Assembly: GCF_048323695.1 (NCBI RefSeq)
Contig: NZ_JBLWFT010000007.1
Span: 1-64,000, forward strand
Direction: 5' to 3'
Source: Aquisalimonas sp007126095
GTDB taxonomy: Bacteria > Pseudomonadota > Gammaproteobacteria > Nitrococcales > Aquisalimonadaceae
DNA: 64,000 nt
In this document: positions 35,983 to 43,999 of the stretch, one piece after another
How the letters are laid out: every line of letters begins with the position of its first letter
Numbering within the stretch: position 1 is the first letter of the stretch
Position numbers and translations under genes: made by a program
Notes under the pieces: model-generated
What the model was told of the DNA's origin: nothing
The model's input: only the letters and a program-made list of their open reading frames with translations
Databases searched by the model: none

Positions 35983-37164
35983 TCAGTCGAGACTCCACGT
36001 GTTGGTCGTGAGCGGCTCCGCCGGTCCGTCAGCCGTCACCCGCACGGTCTCGCTCATGCCGATGCCCCAGCGGCCGGGCAGGCGCAGGCACAGGGGCAGG
36101 TGGAACACCATGTTCTCCCGGAACAGCGCATCCTTGCCGCGGGCGATGAATCCGGATCCTTCCACCCAGGACGGCGGGAAACCGGCGCCGACGGTGTAGC
36201 CGTAGACCCCGGAGAAGAACGCCTGGTCCGCGATCGGCGCGAGTGCCCGGTCGGCGGCCGCGGCGGCGTCGTCGAAGGTGTAGCCGGGCCGCATGCCGTC
36301 CACCAGCGCCTCGTAGAGGGCCCGGCAGTGGTCATGGATACGTGCCATGTCGCCGTCGGCCCGCCCGTCGCAGATCCGGGTCCGCATCATCGGCGCGGTG
36401 TAGCGGCGCACGCAGGCGCCGAATTCCATAAACACGGGGTCCCCCGCGTCGATGCGGCACCCGTTGTGGTTGGTGTGAATAACGCTGCTGCGCACGCCCG
36501 TGGTGACAATGGGCTGCATGCTCATGAACTCGCTGCCCGCCGCAAGCATGGCCTGCGCCCCGGCGGCGGCGACGGCGCTGTCGCTGGCGCCGGGACCGAT
36601 GGCCGCCTCGGCGGCGTCCAGCCCAGTGGCGGTGATGCGGGCGCTGGCCCGGAGGAGCGTGAGCTCCGCTGCGCTCTTGACCCGGCGAATCGGCGGCAGC
36701 AGGTCGGCGGCGTCGTGGAATCGGCTGCCCGGCAGCGCCGCGCGCAGGCCATCCAGCAGACCGGGACGGAGTCCGGGCTGCCAGGGGTCGTAACCGATAT
36801 CGCCGCTGCCCTGCAGCAGGTCGATCAGATCGGGCAGGGGGCCGCCCGCGTCTTCCCATCGGTAGCCCATGAGATCGCTGACACGCGTGCACACCACCGC
36901 CGGGCCGGTCTCGATGGATGGCACCTGAAGCGCCGCGTAGCCGCGGCCGAGAACCAGGCAGGCGTGCACCGAAACCTCGAAGGTGCTGTAGCCGGTGAGG
37001 TAGTGGATATCCGCGGGTGCAGTGACGAGCAGGGCGTCGAGGCCGCGCCGGGCCATGGCCTCCCGGACTTTCGCCTCACGCCGGTCCAGTTCATCCGCGG
37101 TAAAGGGGAGCTCGCTGCCGGCAAGGGCTGCATGCAGGGCATGGCGGTAGGCGGTGTAATCCAT
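35983..37164 (-). CDS. M24-fold (creatinase/ectoine hydrolase-like) hydrolase without metal site
   Basis: A 393-residue pita-bread-fold protein. Residues 10-160 form the creatinase N-domain (MARRGLDALLVTAPADIHYL, TGYSTFEVSVHACL). The catalytic half lacks most of the five metal ligands of aminopeptidase P/prolidase: first Asp is Glu247 (FMEFG), second is Pro258 (YTAPMMRT), the GHGIG His is absent (GAGFPPSW, 326-333), and the Glu of IEPG is gone; only Glu372 remains. The same wording (GISYPPDW, YHCPLSRT) occurs in ectoine hydrolase DoeA, and creatinase is likewise metal-free. His230 in IHTNHNG is a candidate base. GGGAGG precedes the ATG at 37164. The substrate is probably an amide or amidine, not a peptide. 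Confidence 0.78.
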   Translation of the reverse strand: MDYTAYRHALHAALAGSELPFTADELDRREAKVREAMARRGLDALLVTAPADIHYLTGYSTFEVSVHACLVLGRGYAALQVPSIETGPAVVCTRVSDLMGYRWEDAGGPLPDLIDLLQGSGDIGYDPWQPGLRPGLLDGLRAALPGSRFHDAADLLPPIRRVKSAAELTLLRASARITATGLDAAEAAIGPGASDSAVAAAGAQAMLAAGSEFMSMQPIVTTGVRSSVIHTNHNGCRIDAGDPVFMEFGACVRRYTAPMMRTRICDGRADGDMARIHDHCRALYEALVDGMRPGYTFDDAAAAADRALAPIADQAFFSGVYGYTVGAGFPPSWVEGSGFIARGKDALFRENMVFHLPLCLRLPGRWGIGMSETVRVTADGPAEPLTTNTWSLD

Positions 37165-37289
37165 GGCGCCTCCCTGGAGGGGGGTACGTGTCTTCGACTC
37201 GAGGATACCGGTGCGGCTTCCATGGCGGAAGATGCCGCGCGGAGTGTGGCAGAATGCTCGCCGGATCACGGTAGGGACATGAAACAGAC

Positions 37290-37757
37290 ATGAGCGAACA
37301 CAATGAGACGACACCTCCGCCGCAGCCGGATCGCCGTCTGCCCTTGCTGCACGCCCTGCTGGCGGGTGTGGCCATCGCGCTGCTCCATGCGCCGTTTCTG
37401 GAAGTCGGCGACGGCCAGCTTCTCACGTTGATGGACATCAGCGGGGCCTGGGGCATGGCGACCCTGGTGATTCTCGGCGTGCTGGCGCTGGCCGCAGTGC
37501 TCATGATCGCGGCGGATCGCGTGGGCTGGGGCAATGTGCTGGTGGTGGACATGATGATCGTGCTGGGGTTGATTCCCCTGGTGCTCGGAATCGTGCTCAA
37601 CTGGGAGGCGCCGGCCGCTGGTGTTGCCGGCTTTGCGTGGGGGTTCTGGGCCGCGATCGTGCTGTTGATCGCCCGTTTCCCCCTGAGTATCTGGATCCGC
37701 AGTCATGCCGCCAAAGCGCAGGCCCAGGCCCGGGCCGGGGGCAGCGGTGATAGGTAA
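37290..37757 (+). CDS. Membrane protein of unknown function
   Basis: A 155-residue protein with four hydrophobic segments (about 19-37, 52-74, 80-104, 112-130) after a polar Pro-rich N-terminus (MSEHNETTPPPQPDRR) and with an Ala/Gln/Arg C-terminal tail in the cytoplasm. I do not recognise a family. It is divergent from the M24-fold gene, 125 bp away, and convergent with doxX. Confidence 0.65.
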   Translation: MSEHNETTPPPQPDRRLPLLHALLAGVAIALLHAPFLEVGDGQLLTLMDISGAWGMATLVILGVLALAAVLMIAADRVGWGNVLVVDMMIVLGLIPLVLGIVLNWEAPAAGVAGFAWGFWAAIVLLIARFPLSIWIRSHAAKAQAQARAGGSGDR

Positions 37758-37809
37758 GATGCACACGTCATGGCAGGGCCGCGGTACCCCGCCATGACGA
37801 TACTGGTGC

Positions 37810-38205
37810 TCAGGAGCGGTTCATGCCGATCCGGCCCGGGCCGGTGAACAGCAGCACCACGGCGGTGAACAGGAAGAATGCCTGCAGCTCAATGGCCCAG
37901 CCCCCGTGCTGGCTCAGCATGAAGATCTCGTGGGAATGGGCAAGGAAGATGGCGAATAGCATGTTGATGACGATCAACAGGGCGCCGATACCGCAGAACC
38001 AGCCGGCAATGATCATCAGCGGCGCGACCACTTCGCCGATGTAGACCCCGAAAGCCAGGAACTCGGGGAGGCCGGCGCCCGCCAGCATGCCCTGGATGCC
38101 ACCGACGCCGCCAATCAGCTTGGCGATGCCATGGGGCAGCATGAGCAGCCCGAGCGTCAGGCGAAGCAGCAGTTTGCCCACATCGTCGTTGTGCAGAAAA
38201 GTCAT
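37810..38205 (-). CDS. DoxX family membrane protein
   Basis: A 131-residue, four-helix membrane protein. LLLRLTLGLLMLPHGIAKL, EFLAFGVYIGEVVAPLMIIA and the end VVLLFTGPGRIGMNRS match the DoxX family, linked in various organisms to redox and thiosulfate metabolism but mostly uncharacterised. AAGGA before ATG 38205 fixes the start; the longer frame beyond it lies antisense to the GlcG-type gene. Confidence 0.88.
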   Translation of the reverse strand: MTFLHNDDVGKLLLRLTLGLLMLPHGIAKLIGGVGGIQGMLAGAGLPEFLAFGVYIGEVVAPLMIIAGWFCGIGALLIVINMLFAIFLAHSHEIFMLSQHGGWAIELQAFFLFTAVVLLFTGPGRIGMNRS

Positions 38206-38418
38206 GCGTACGCGTCCTTGTTCTGAATTGGTGGATACAGCGTGATGGAGCACTGGACTCCGGCACGTCGCCAGTGTCCATGAAGCCGCGGGGCCTGTCG
38301 ACCGGCGACGCTGGTGTTTCCCGGCAGGATCTGGTGCCATAGGCGCTTGTGGCGACCGGGGCGGTGCGCCAGCCCGACTATTCCCCTCATTAACATTGCA
38401 ATCCCGAGGAGCAAGACG

Positions 38419-38883
38419 ATGCCAGCAGACGTTTTCAAGATGACTGTCACCCTGCCGCTGGAGAAGGCGCGGGCAATCATCGCCGGTAGTCTCGCGGAAG
38501 GCCGCCGCCGAGGCCTGCAGCCCCTGACCGTAGTGGCTCTGGATGCCGGAGGACACATCGTTTCCCTGGACCGCGAGGACGGATCCGGCAATATGCGCGT
38601 GGAGGTCGCTCGTGGCAAGGCGGGTGCGGCGCTCGGTATCGGAATTGGCAGCGGCGTCGTGGGTGAGCGCAACCAGGGGCGGGACGCGTTTCTCGCCAGC
38701 GTGGCCACGGCGTCCGGAGGCGAGTTCGTGCCGGTTCCCGGTGGCGTGCTGGTGCTTGACGAGGGCAGCCGGATTATCGGCGCCGTGGGTGTCAGCGGTG
38801 ACGCCTCGCCCGAGGATCAGGCCTGTGCGGTTGCGGGTATCGAGAGCGCCGGTTACAGCGCCGGGCTGGATGCCGCCGGCTGA
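38419..38883 (+). CDS. GlcG/HbpS-type heme-degrading domain protein
   Basis: A 154-residue single-domain protein of the GlcG/HbpS (PF03928-type) family: LPLEKARAIIAGSLAEGRRR, PLTVVALDAGGHIVSLDRED, SVATASGGEFVPVPGGVLVL and IIGAVGVSGDASPEDQACAV. Members bind heme or cobalamin-like ligands, or stand by glycolate oxidase genes, which are absent here. No signal peptide, so cytoplasmic. GAGGAGC precedes the ATG. It converges on psd. Confidence 0.88.
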   Translation: MPADVFKMTVTLPLEKARAIIAGSLAEGRRRGLQPLTVVALDAGGHIVSLDREDGSGNMRVEVARGKAGAALGIGIGSGVVGERNQGRDAFLASVATASGGEFVPVPGGVLVLDEGSRIIGAVGVSGDASPEDQACAVAGIESAGYSAGLDAAG

Positions 38884-38899
38884 GGCAGTGCCGGTAGGG

Positions 38900-38924
38900 C
38901 GGATACGGCGCCGGGCCGTGTCCG
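38900..38924. terminator. Bidirectional hairpin between convergent genes
   Basis: A 10-bp stem CGGATACGGC / GCCGTGTCCG (38900-38909, 38915-38924; one G-T pair) with loop GCCGG sits between the GlcG-type stop at 38883 and the psd stop at 38937. No T-run on either side. Confidence 0.6.
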
Positions 38925-38936
38925 TCGCCTGCGATG

Positions 38937-39869
38937 TCAGCGGGAGTGGGTCTCCCAGGCCATTGCCTGGCGGACCCGGAGCGGTGCGTCGGCCGTCAGT
39001 GCCGCGTCCCAGCGCACGGTGTCCTGTGGGAAAAGCACGATGACCGTGGACCCCATGTTGAAGCGGCCCATCTCCGCGCCCCGTTCCAGGCGTGGAGGTT
39101 GCTCGTCGTAGCGCCAGCTGCGTACGCGCCGGCCCCTTGGCGGGGTGACTTCCCCCGCCCACACGGTTTCGATGCTCGCCACGTTGATGGCGCCCACCAG
39201 CACCATGGCCATTGGCCCCACCGCGGTGTCGAACAGGCAGGCGACACGCTCGTTGCGTGCAAACAGGGCCGGAACGCTTCTCACCGTGTGGCGGCCGACG
39301 CTGAACAACCGTCCCGGTACGTGCACCATTTCCCGCAGTGAGCCAGTGATTGGCATGTGGACGCGGTGGTAATCCCGTGGCGACAGGTAGATGGTGGCGA
39401 AACTGCCGTGCCGGAACGGCGCCGCGCGGTCCGGTACGCCACCGAGGAGGTCGGTCAGGGAGTAATGCTGTCCCTTGGCCTGGATCAGGCTGTCGTCATC
39501 AATACGGCCCATGGCGCTCAGGGCGCCGTCGGCCGGTGCGCATACCGCATGGTCTTCCGCCGGCATGGGCCGCGCGTCGGGCTTCAGCGGGCGCGTGAAG
39601 AAGCTGTTGAAATCGGGGAATGCGCCCGCGTCCGGCGTCATTGCTTCGCTCATGTCCACGCCGAAATGGCGGATGAACAGCCGCGTCAGCGGCTTGCGGA
39701 ACCAGGCCGCCCGCACGCGCGTCAGCCGGTGGATCAGGCGCGACACGGCGTGGTGGGGCAGCGGGTAGAGGGGCAGGGACTTCAGCCGGTCGGCCAACGA
39801 TGGCCGGCCCTCGAGGTGGCGCTCCGGAGCCGGCCCGGAGCGCCCGTTGCCCGTTTCAGGATGAGCCAT
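38937..39869 (-). CDS. psd: Phosphatidylserine decarboxylase
   Basis: A 310-residue proenzyme that makes phosphatidylethanolamine at the inner membrane. The self-cleavage site is the GST motif in FNMGSTVIVLF, between Gly273 and Ser274, where Ser becomes the pyruvoyl group. The partner residues Asp114 (PADGALS) and His171 (DYHRVHMP) of the maturation triad are present. Most proteobacterial enzymes have LGST; here Met replaces Leu. The ATG at 39869 lies inside the end of the SCO1 gene, so the two overlap by 14 bp and are transcribed together. Confidence 0.95.
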   Translation of the reverse strand: MAHPETGNGRSGPAPERHLEGRPSLADRLKSLPLYPLPHHAVSRLIHRLTRVRAAWFRKPLTRLFIRHFGVDMSEAMTPDAGAFPDFNSFFTRPLKPDARPMPAEDHAVCAPADGALSAMGRIDDDSLIQAKGQHYSLTDLLGGVPDRAAPFRHGSFATIYLSPRDYHRVHMPITGSLREMVHVPGRLFSVGRHTVRSVPALFARNERVACLFDTAVGPMAMVLVGAINVASIETVWAGEVTPPRGRRVRSWRYDEQPPRLERGAEMGRFNMGSTVIVLFPQDTVRWDAALTADAPLRVRQAMAWETHSR

Positions 39870-40524
39870 GGAAGTCGACGATGGTCTTGAGGTCTTCGAC
39901 GATCTCCGGCGCCCGGTGGGGCGAGCCGAACATGGCCTGGAACCGACCATCGGGGTTAACCAGCAGGACCGACGCGCCGTGGTCCACCGCGTAGTCCGTG
40001 CCGCCTTCTTCGTCGTGCCTGATGTGGGCTATACCCATGTCGCGCGCGAGCACGTCAATGTCGTCAAGCGCTCCGGTGACGCCCCGGAAATCGTCGCGGA
40101 AATTGGTGACGTAGGCCTCCAGGCGCTCCGGCGTGTCGCGCGCCGGGTCAACCGTCACGAACACCGTGCGCACGTTGTCTCCCCTGCCTTCGTCCTCGAG
40201 CATTGCGTGGACCCGACTTAGCTCGGCCAGCGTCATGGGGCAGATGTCCGGGCAGTGGGTGAAGCCGAAGAACAGCAGCGTCCATTGGCCCTGAAGATCG
40301 GCATTGTCGAACGGCTCGCCGGAGTGGTCCACCAGCCGGAAATCGGTGATCTCGCGGCTGTTCTCGAGATAGGTCGCGCTCAGGTCATCATTCGCCAGCG
40401 TCGCCGGGTTGATCAGGGTGGTGGCGGCATACATCCCTCCCGCCAAGGCAACCCCTGCGGCGGCGATGGCCGCGAGCGTGAAAGCAGTTGTGCGGAGTCT
40501 GTTCATGGCGCGGAATTCTGTCAT
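39856..40524 (-). CDS. SCO1/SenC family copper chaperone
   Basis: A 222-residue membrane-anchored thioredoxin-fold protein. One N-terminal helix (about 15-36) is followed by the Cu-binding CxxxC Cys91/Cys95 in FTHCPDICPM and His182 in VDHGAS, the complete SCO copper ligands. It delivers Cu to the CuA site of cytochrome oxidase or acts as a thiol reductase. No oxidase genes are near. Start may be Met1 or Met7; neither has a strong ribosome site. It overlaps psd by 14 bp. Confidence 0.92.
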   Translation of the reverse strand: MTEFRAMNRLRTTAFTLAAIAAAGVALAGGMYAATTLINPATLANDDLSATYLENSREITDFRLVDHSGEPFDNADLQGQWTLLFFGFTHCPDICPMTLAELSRVHAMLEDEGRGDNVRTVFVTVDPARDTPERLEAYVTNFRDDFRGVTGALDDIDVLARDMGIAHIRHDEEGGTDYAVDHGASVLLVNPDGRFQAMFGSPHRAPEIVEDLKTIVDFHGSS

Positions 40525-40655
40525 AGCCTCGGATGGAAGGGAACGGCTGTCAGTGATTGGATGCGCGTGGGCAGCAATCAGTTCAATCCGGAGGCAAGGC
40601 CAGGAGCGGATCAGTTATGATTGCGGGCTCGACGGTATTGCAATGGAGCCCGCCC

Positions 40656-41603
40656 ATGCTCGATCTCGACGAACCGCTCAGCTACCTGCGGACGCTGCGT
40701 GATTACGTGCGCTGGTCCGCCAGCCGTTTCCGCGAGGCGGGGCTGGTGTTCGGGCACGGGACCGACAACGCCCTGGACGAGGCGGCGGCCCTGGTGCTGC
40801 ACAGCGTGCATCTCCCGCCGGTAATCGACGATGACCTCTGGCAGGCGCGGGTGACGCCCAGTGAGGGCCGGGCGATTCTCGAGCGCGCCAAGCGCCGGAT
40901 CGACGAGCGTCTGCCGCTGCCTTATCTGACCCGCGAGGCCTGGTTCGCCGGGCTGCCGTTTTACGTGGACAATCGCGTGCTGGTGCCGCGCTCGCCTATC
41001 GCCGAGCTGATCGAGACCGGCTTCGCGCCGTGGCTGGACCCGGACCGGGTTGAGCGTGTGCTGGATATGGGCACCGGCAGCGGTTGCATTGCCATCGCCT
41101 GCGCGCTGGCCTTCGACCACGCCGTGGTCGATGCGTCGGATGTCTCGGAGGAGGCCCTGGAGGTCGCCCGTATCAACGTGCAGCGTCATCAGCTCCAGGA
41201 CTGGGTGCGTCTGCACCGGGCCGATGCCTTCGATGGGCTGCCCCGTGGTGAATGCTACGAGCTGATCGTCGCCAACCCGCCGTATGTGGACGCCGGCGAC
41301 ATGGCCCAACTGCCCCCGGAGTATCGGCATGAGCCCCGCCTGGGGCTGGCGGCCGGCGACGATGGCCTGGATGTGGTACGGCGGATTCTGGCGGAAGCGC
41401 ACCACTGGCTGGCGGAGGACGGCCTGCTCGTGGTGGAAGTGGGCAACAGCGCCGAGGCGGTCGAGGCGCTCTGGCCGCAGGCGCCAGTGGTCTGGATCGA
41501 GTTCGAACGCGGCGGACACGGTGTCTTCGCCATGACCGCGCAGGACCTGCGTGCCTGTGAAGGCCTGTTCGGGGCGCCTGCCCCTCACCAGCACAACCAG
41601 TAA
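40656..41603 (+). CDS. prmB: Ribosomal protein uL3 glutamine N5-methyltransferase PrmB
   Basis: A 315-residue SAM-dependent enzyme that methylates a Gln of ribosomal protein L3. The SAM loop is RVLDMGTGSGCIAIACALAF (near 130), the catalytic NPPY sits in IVANPPYVDAGD, and the start LDEPLSYLRTLRDYVRWSAS is the PrmB-type N-domain. GGAG lies 7 nt before ATG 40656; ATG 40617 is an in-frame alternative. aroC starts 11 bp after its stop, an order shared with Pseudomonas. Confidence 0.95.
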   Translation: MLDLDEPLSYLRTLRDYVRWSASRFREAGLVFGHGTDNALDEAAALVLHSVHLPPVIDDDLWQARVTPSEGRAILERAKRRIDERLPLPYLTREAWFAGLPFYVDNRVLVPRSPIAELIETGFAPWLDPDRVERVLDMGTGSGCIAIACALAFDHAVVDASDVSEEALEVARINVQRHQLQDWVRLHRADAFDGLPRGECYELIVANPPYVDAGDMAQLPPEYRHEPRLGLAAGDDGLDVVRRILAEAHHWLAEDGLLVVEVGNSAEAVEALWPQAPVVWIEFERGGHGVFAMTAQDLRACEGLFGAPAPHQHNQ

Positions 41604-41613
41604 CGGATGCGCC

Positions 41614-42726
41614 ATGTCTGGTAATACCTTCGGAAAGATCTTTCAGCTCACGACCTTCGGTGAGAGCCACGGCCCCGCACTGGGCGCCGTGGTGGACGGC
41701 TGCCCCCCGGGGCTGGCCCTGACCGAAGCCGACCTTCAGCGCGACCTGGATCGCCGCCGGCCCGGCACCTCCCGCTATACCACCCAGCGCAGGGAGCCGG
41801 ACCAGGTCCGTATCCTCTCGGGTGTCTTCGAGGGGCGCACCACGGGGACGCCCATCGGCCTGCTGATCGAGAACACCGACCAGAAATCCAAGGACTACTC
41901 CGAGATCGCGGCCACCTTCCGGCCCGGCCATGCCGATTACACCTACGCCCAGAAGTACGGTGTTCGTGACTACCGCGGTGGCGGCCGTTCCTCGGCCCGT
42001 GAGACGGCCATGCGCGTGGCCGCCGGTGGTATCGCCAAGAAGTGGCTGGTGGAGCGGTTCGGTGTGCGCATCCGTGGCTACCTCTCCCAGCTCGGGCCCA
42101 TCGAGCTGGGGCTGAAGGACTGGGGGGCGGTGGACCAGAACCCGTTCTTCTGCGGCGACCCGGGCCGGGTCGAGGAGCTGGAGCATTACATGGTCCGCCT
42201 GCGCAAGGATCTGGATTCGGTCGGTGCCCGGGTCACGGTGGTGGCCGAAGGCTGTCCGCCCGGCTGGGGTGAGCCCGTGTTCGATCGCCTGGATGCCGAT
42301 CTTGCCCACGGGTTGATGAGCATCAACGCCGTCAAGGGCGTGGAGATCGGTGCCGGTTTCGCGTCCGTGTCCCAGCGCGGCACCGAGCACCGGGACGAGA
42401 TTACCCCGGATGGCTTTCTCGCCAACAATGCCGGCGGGGTGCTCGGGGGGATTTCCACCGGGCAGGATCTGGTGGCGTCCATCGCCCTGAAGCCCACGTC
42501 CAGCATCGTCACGCCGGGCCGTTCCATCAATACCGAGGGCCAGCCGGTGGAGGTGGTGACCAAGGGACGTCATGACCCCTGCGTGGGCATTCGTGCCACG
42601 CCGATTGCCGAAGCGATGATGGCGCTGGTGCTCATGGACCATGCGCTGCGCCACCGGGCCCAGAACGCCGACGTCAAGCCGCCATTGGCTCCGGTGCCCG
42701 CGGAACCCGGCCGGCGCGGCGACTGA
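41614..42726 (+). CDS. aroC: Chorismate synthase
   Basis: A 370-residue FMN-dependent enzyme, last step of the shikimate pathway, making chorismate from EPSP. Signatures are GESHGPALGAVVDGCPPGL at the start, RPGHADYTYAQKYGVRDYRG with GGRSSARETAMRVAAGG, and GRHDPCVGIRATPIAEAMMA at the end. Length is that of the bacterial enzyme. It feeds chorismate to the trp genes located 10 kb downstream on the same strand. It probably shares a transcript with prmB and the MFS gene. Confidence 0.97.
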   Translation: MSGNTFGKIFQLTTFGESHGPALGAVVDGCPPGLALTEADLQRDLDRRRPGTSRYTTQRREPDQVRILSGVFEGRTTGTPIGLLIENTDQKSKDYSEIAATFRPGHADYTYAQKYGVRDYRGGGRSSARETAMRVAAGGIAKKWLVERFGVRIRGYLSQLGPIELGLKDWGAVDQNPFFCGDPGRVEELEHYMVRLRKDLDSVGARVTVVAEGCPPGWGEPVFDRLDADLAHGLMSINAVKGVEIGAGFASVSQRGTEHRDEITPDGFLANNAGGVLGGISTGQDLVASIALKPTSSIVTPGRSINTEGQPVEVVTKGRHDPCVGIRATPIAEAMMALVLMDHALRHRAQNADVKPPLAPVPAEPGRRGD

Positions 42727-42729
42727 CCG

Positions 42730-43911
42730 GTGGCGGCACCGGATCTGCCCTACTGGCGGCTGTCCGCCTTCTATCTGTTCTTTTTTGCGGTGCTGGGTGG
42801 CCTGGCTCCCTACTGGGGGCCCTACCTGGCCGCGGAGGGGTTTTCCGCGGCGCAGATCGGTCAGCTCATCGCGATCCTGCACGCCACCAAGATCGTGGCA
42901 CCCAACATCTGGGGCATGATCGCCGACCGCACGGGGCGCCGCATGGCGGTGGTCCGCCTTGGCGCGCTGGCGGCGATGCTGACGTTCACCGGTGTACTGC
43001 TGGGCAGCACGTTCTGGTGGATTGCGCTGGTGATGGCGCTGTTCAGCTTCTTCTGGAACGCGGCCCTGCCGCAGTTCGAAGCCAACACCATGAACCACCT
43101 GGGGCGGGCGGATCACCGCTACAGCCGGATCCGGCTCTGGGGCTCGGTGGGGTTCATCATTTCCGTGGTCGGCTTCGGCGAGCTCATCGACCGCCTCGGC
43201 GTGCAGATCCTGCCCTGGCTGCTGCTGGTGATGTTCGCCGGGCTTTGGGTCGCGAGCCAGGTCGCGCCGGAAGCCAGGCAGCCGGCTCGGCGCTACAACA
43301 GCGACCCGATCCTCAGCGTGCTGCTGCGGCCCGATGTCATCGGCTTTTTTCTCGCCTGTTTTCTGCTCAAGGCGAGCCACGGGCCGTACTACGCATTCTT
43401 CAGTATTCACCTGGAGGAGGCGGGGTATAGCAGCAGCATGATCGGCATTCTCTGGGCCGTCGGTGTGGTGGCGGAAATCGTCCTGTTCCTGGTCATGCAC
43501 CGGCTGTTGCCGCGCTTCGGAGCCCGTCTGCTCATGACCGTGGCCATGCTGCTGTCAGCGTTGCGCTGGGCACTGATCGCGCTCGCGCCGCAGCTGCTGC
43601 CCGTACTGTTGTTCGCCCAGGGGCTGCACGCCGCGTCCTTCGGCGTCTACCACGCCGTGGGGATCGCGCTGGTCAATCGCTACTTCGTGGGCAGCAACCA
43701 GGGCCGGGGCCAGGCGTTGTACAGCAGCATCACCTTCGGTGCCGGAGTGGCCGTGGGCAGCCTGTTCAGTGGGCTGCTCTGGGATGTGGTGGGCGGCAGT
43801 GCAACATTCTACATGGGGGCGCTGGTTGCCATTCTCGCCGCCGTCATCGCCGCCGCCAGTCTGCCCGGAAAAGACCCGGTGCAACGGACGGCCGACGCCC
43901 GTTCCGGGTGA
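42730..43911 (+). CDS. MFS transporter, phenylpropionate permease-like
   Basis: A 393-residue, 12-helix carrier of the major facilitator superfamily. WRLSAFYLFFFAVLGGLAPY, WGPYLAAEGFSAAQIGQLIA and IWGMIADRTGRRMAVVRLGA match the HcaT/3-phenylpropionate branch (PPP family). The start is GTG 42730, 3 nt after the aroC stop. Gene position right after aroC is conserved in related genomes; the substrate is not established. Confidence 0.88.
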   Translation: MAAPDLPYWRLSAFYLFFFAVLGGLAPYWGPYLAAEGFSAAQIGQLIAILHATKIVAPNIWGMIADRTGRRMAVVRLGALAAMLTFTGVLLGSTFWWIALVMALFSFFWNAALPQFEANTMNHLGRADHRYSRIRLWGSVGFIISVVGFGELIDRLGVQILPWLLLVMFAGLWVASQVAPEARQPARRYNSDPILSVLLRPDVIGFFLACFLLKASHGPYYAFFSIHLEEAGYSSSMIGILWAVGVVAEIVLFLVMHRLLPRFGARLLMTVAMLLSALRWALIALAPQLLPVLLFAQGLHAASFGVYHAVGIALVNRYFVGSNQGRGQALYSSITFGAGVAVGSLFSGLLWDVVGGSATFYMGALVAILAAVIAAASLPGKDPVQRTADARSG

Positions 43912-43941
43912 CCGCGGATTCATCGGGCACCGGGAATCCGT

Positions 43942-43947
43942 TATAAT
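43942..43947 (+). promoter_or_regulatory. Perfect -10 box before leuC
   Basis: TATAAT lies 52 bp before the leuC ATG; the region 17 nt further upstream (TTCATC, 43919-43924) is a weak -35. Transcription would start near 43954, giving a leader of about 46 nt, too short for a leucine attenuator. Confidence 0.65.
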
Positions 43948-43999
43948 CGCGGGTTTGAGACCGAATTGAACCGTGGTTCGACCACTGCCAGGTGATCCA

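Noticed and set aside
35983..37164. Ectoine-degradation locus (doeA)
   Set aside because: No doeB, doeC, doeD or ectoine genes lie nearby; only fold-level likeness supports it, so no symbol was given.
41173..43500. Long minus-strand open frame of 775 codons
   Set aside because: Antisense to prmB, aroC and the MFS gene; composition without any recognisable domain.
43948..43999. Leucine attenuator before leuC
   Set aside because: The leader is only about 46 nt, with no Leu-rich peptide and no terminator; only a small GTGGT/ACCAC stem is present.
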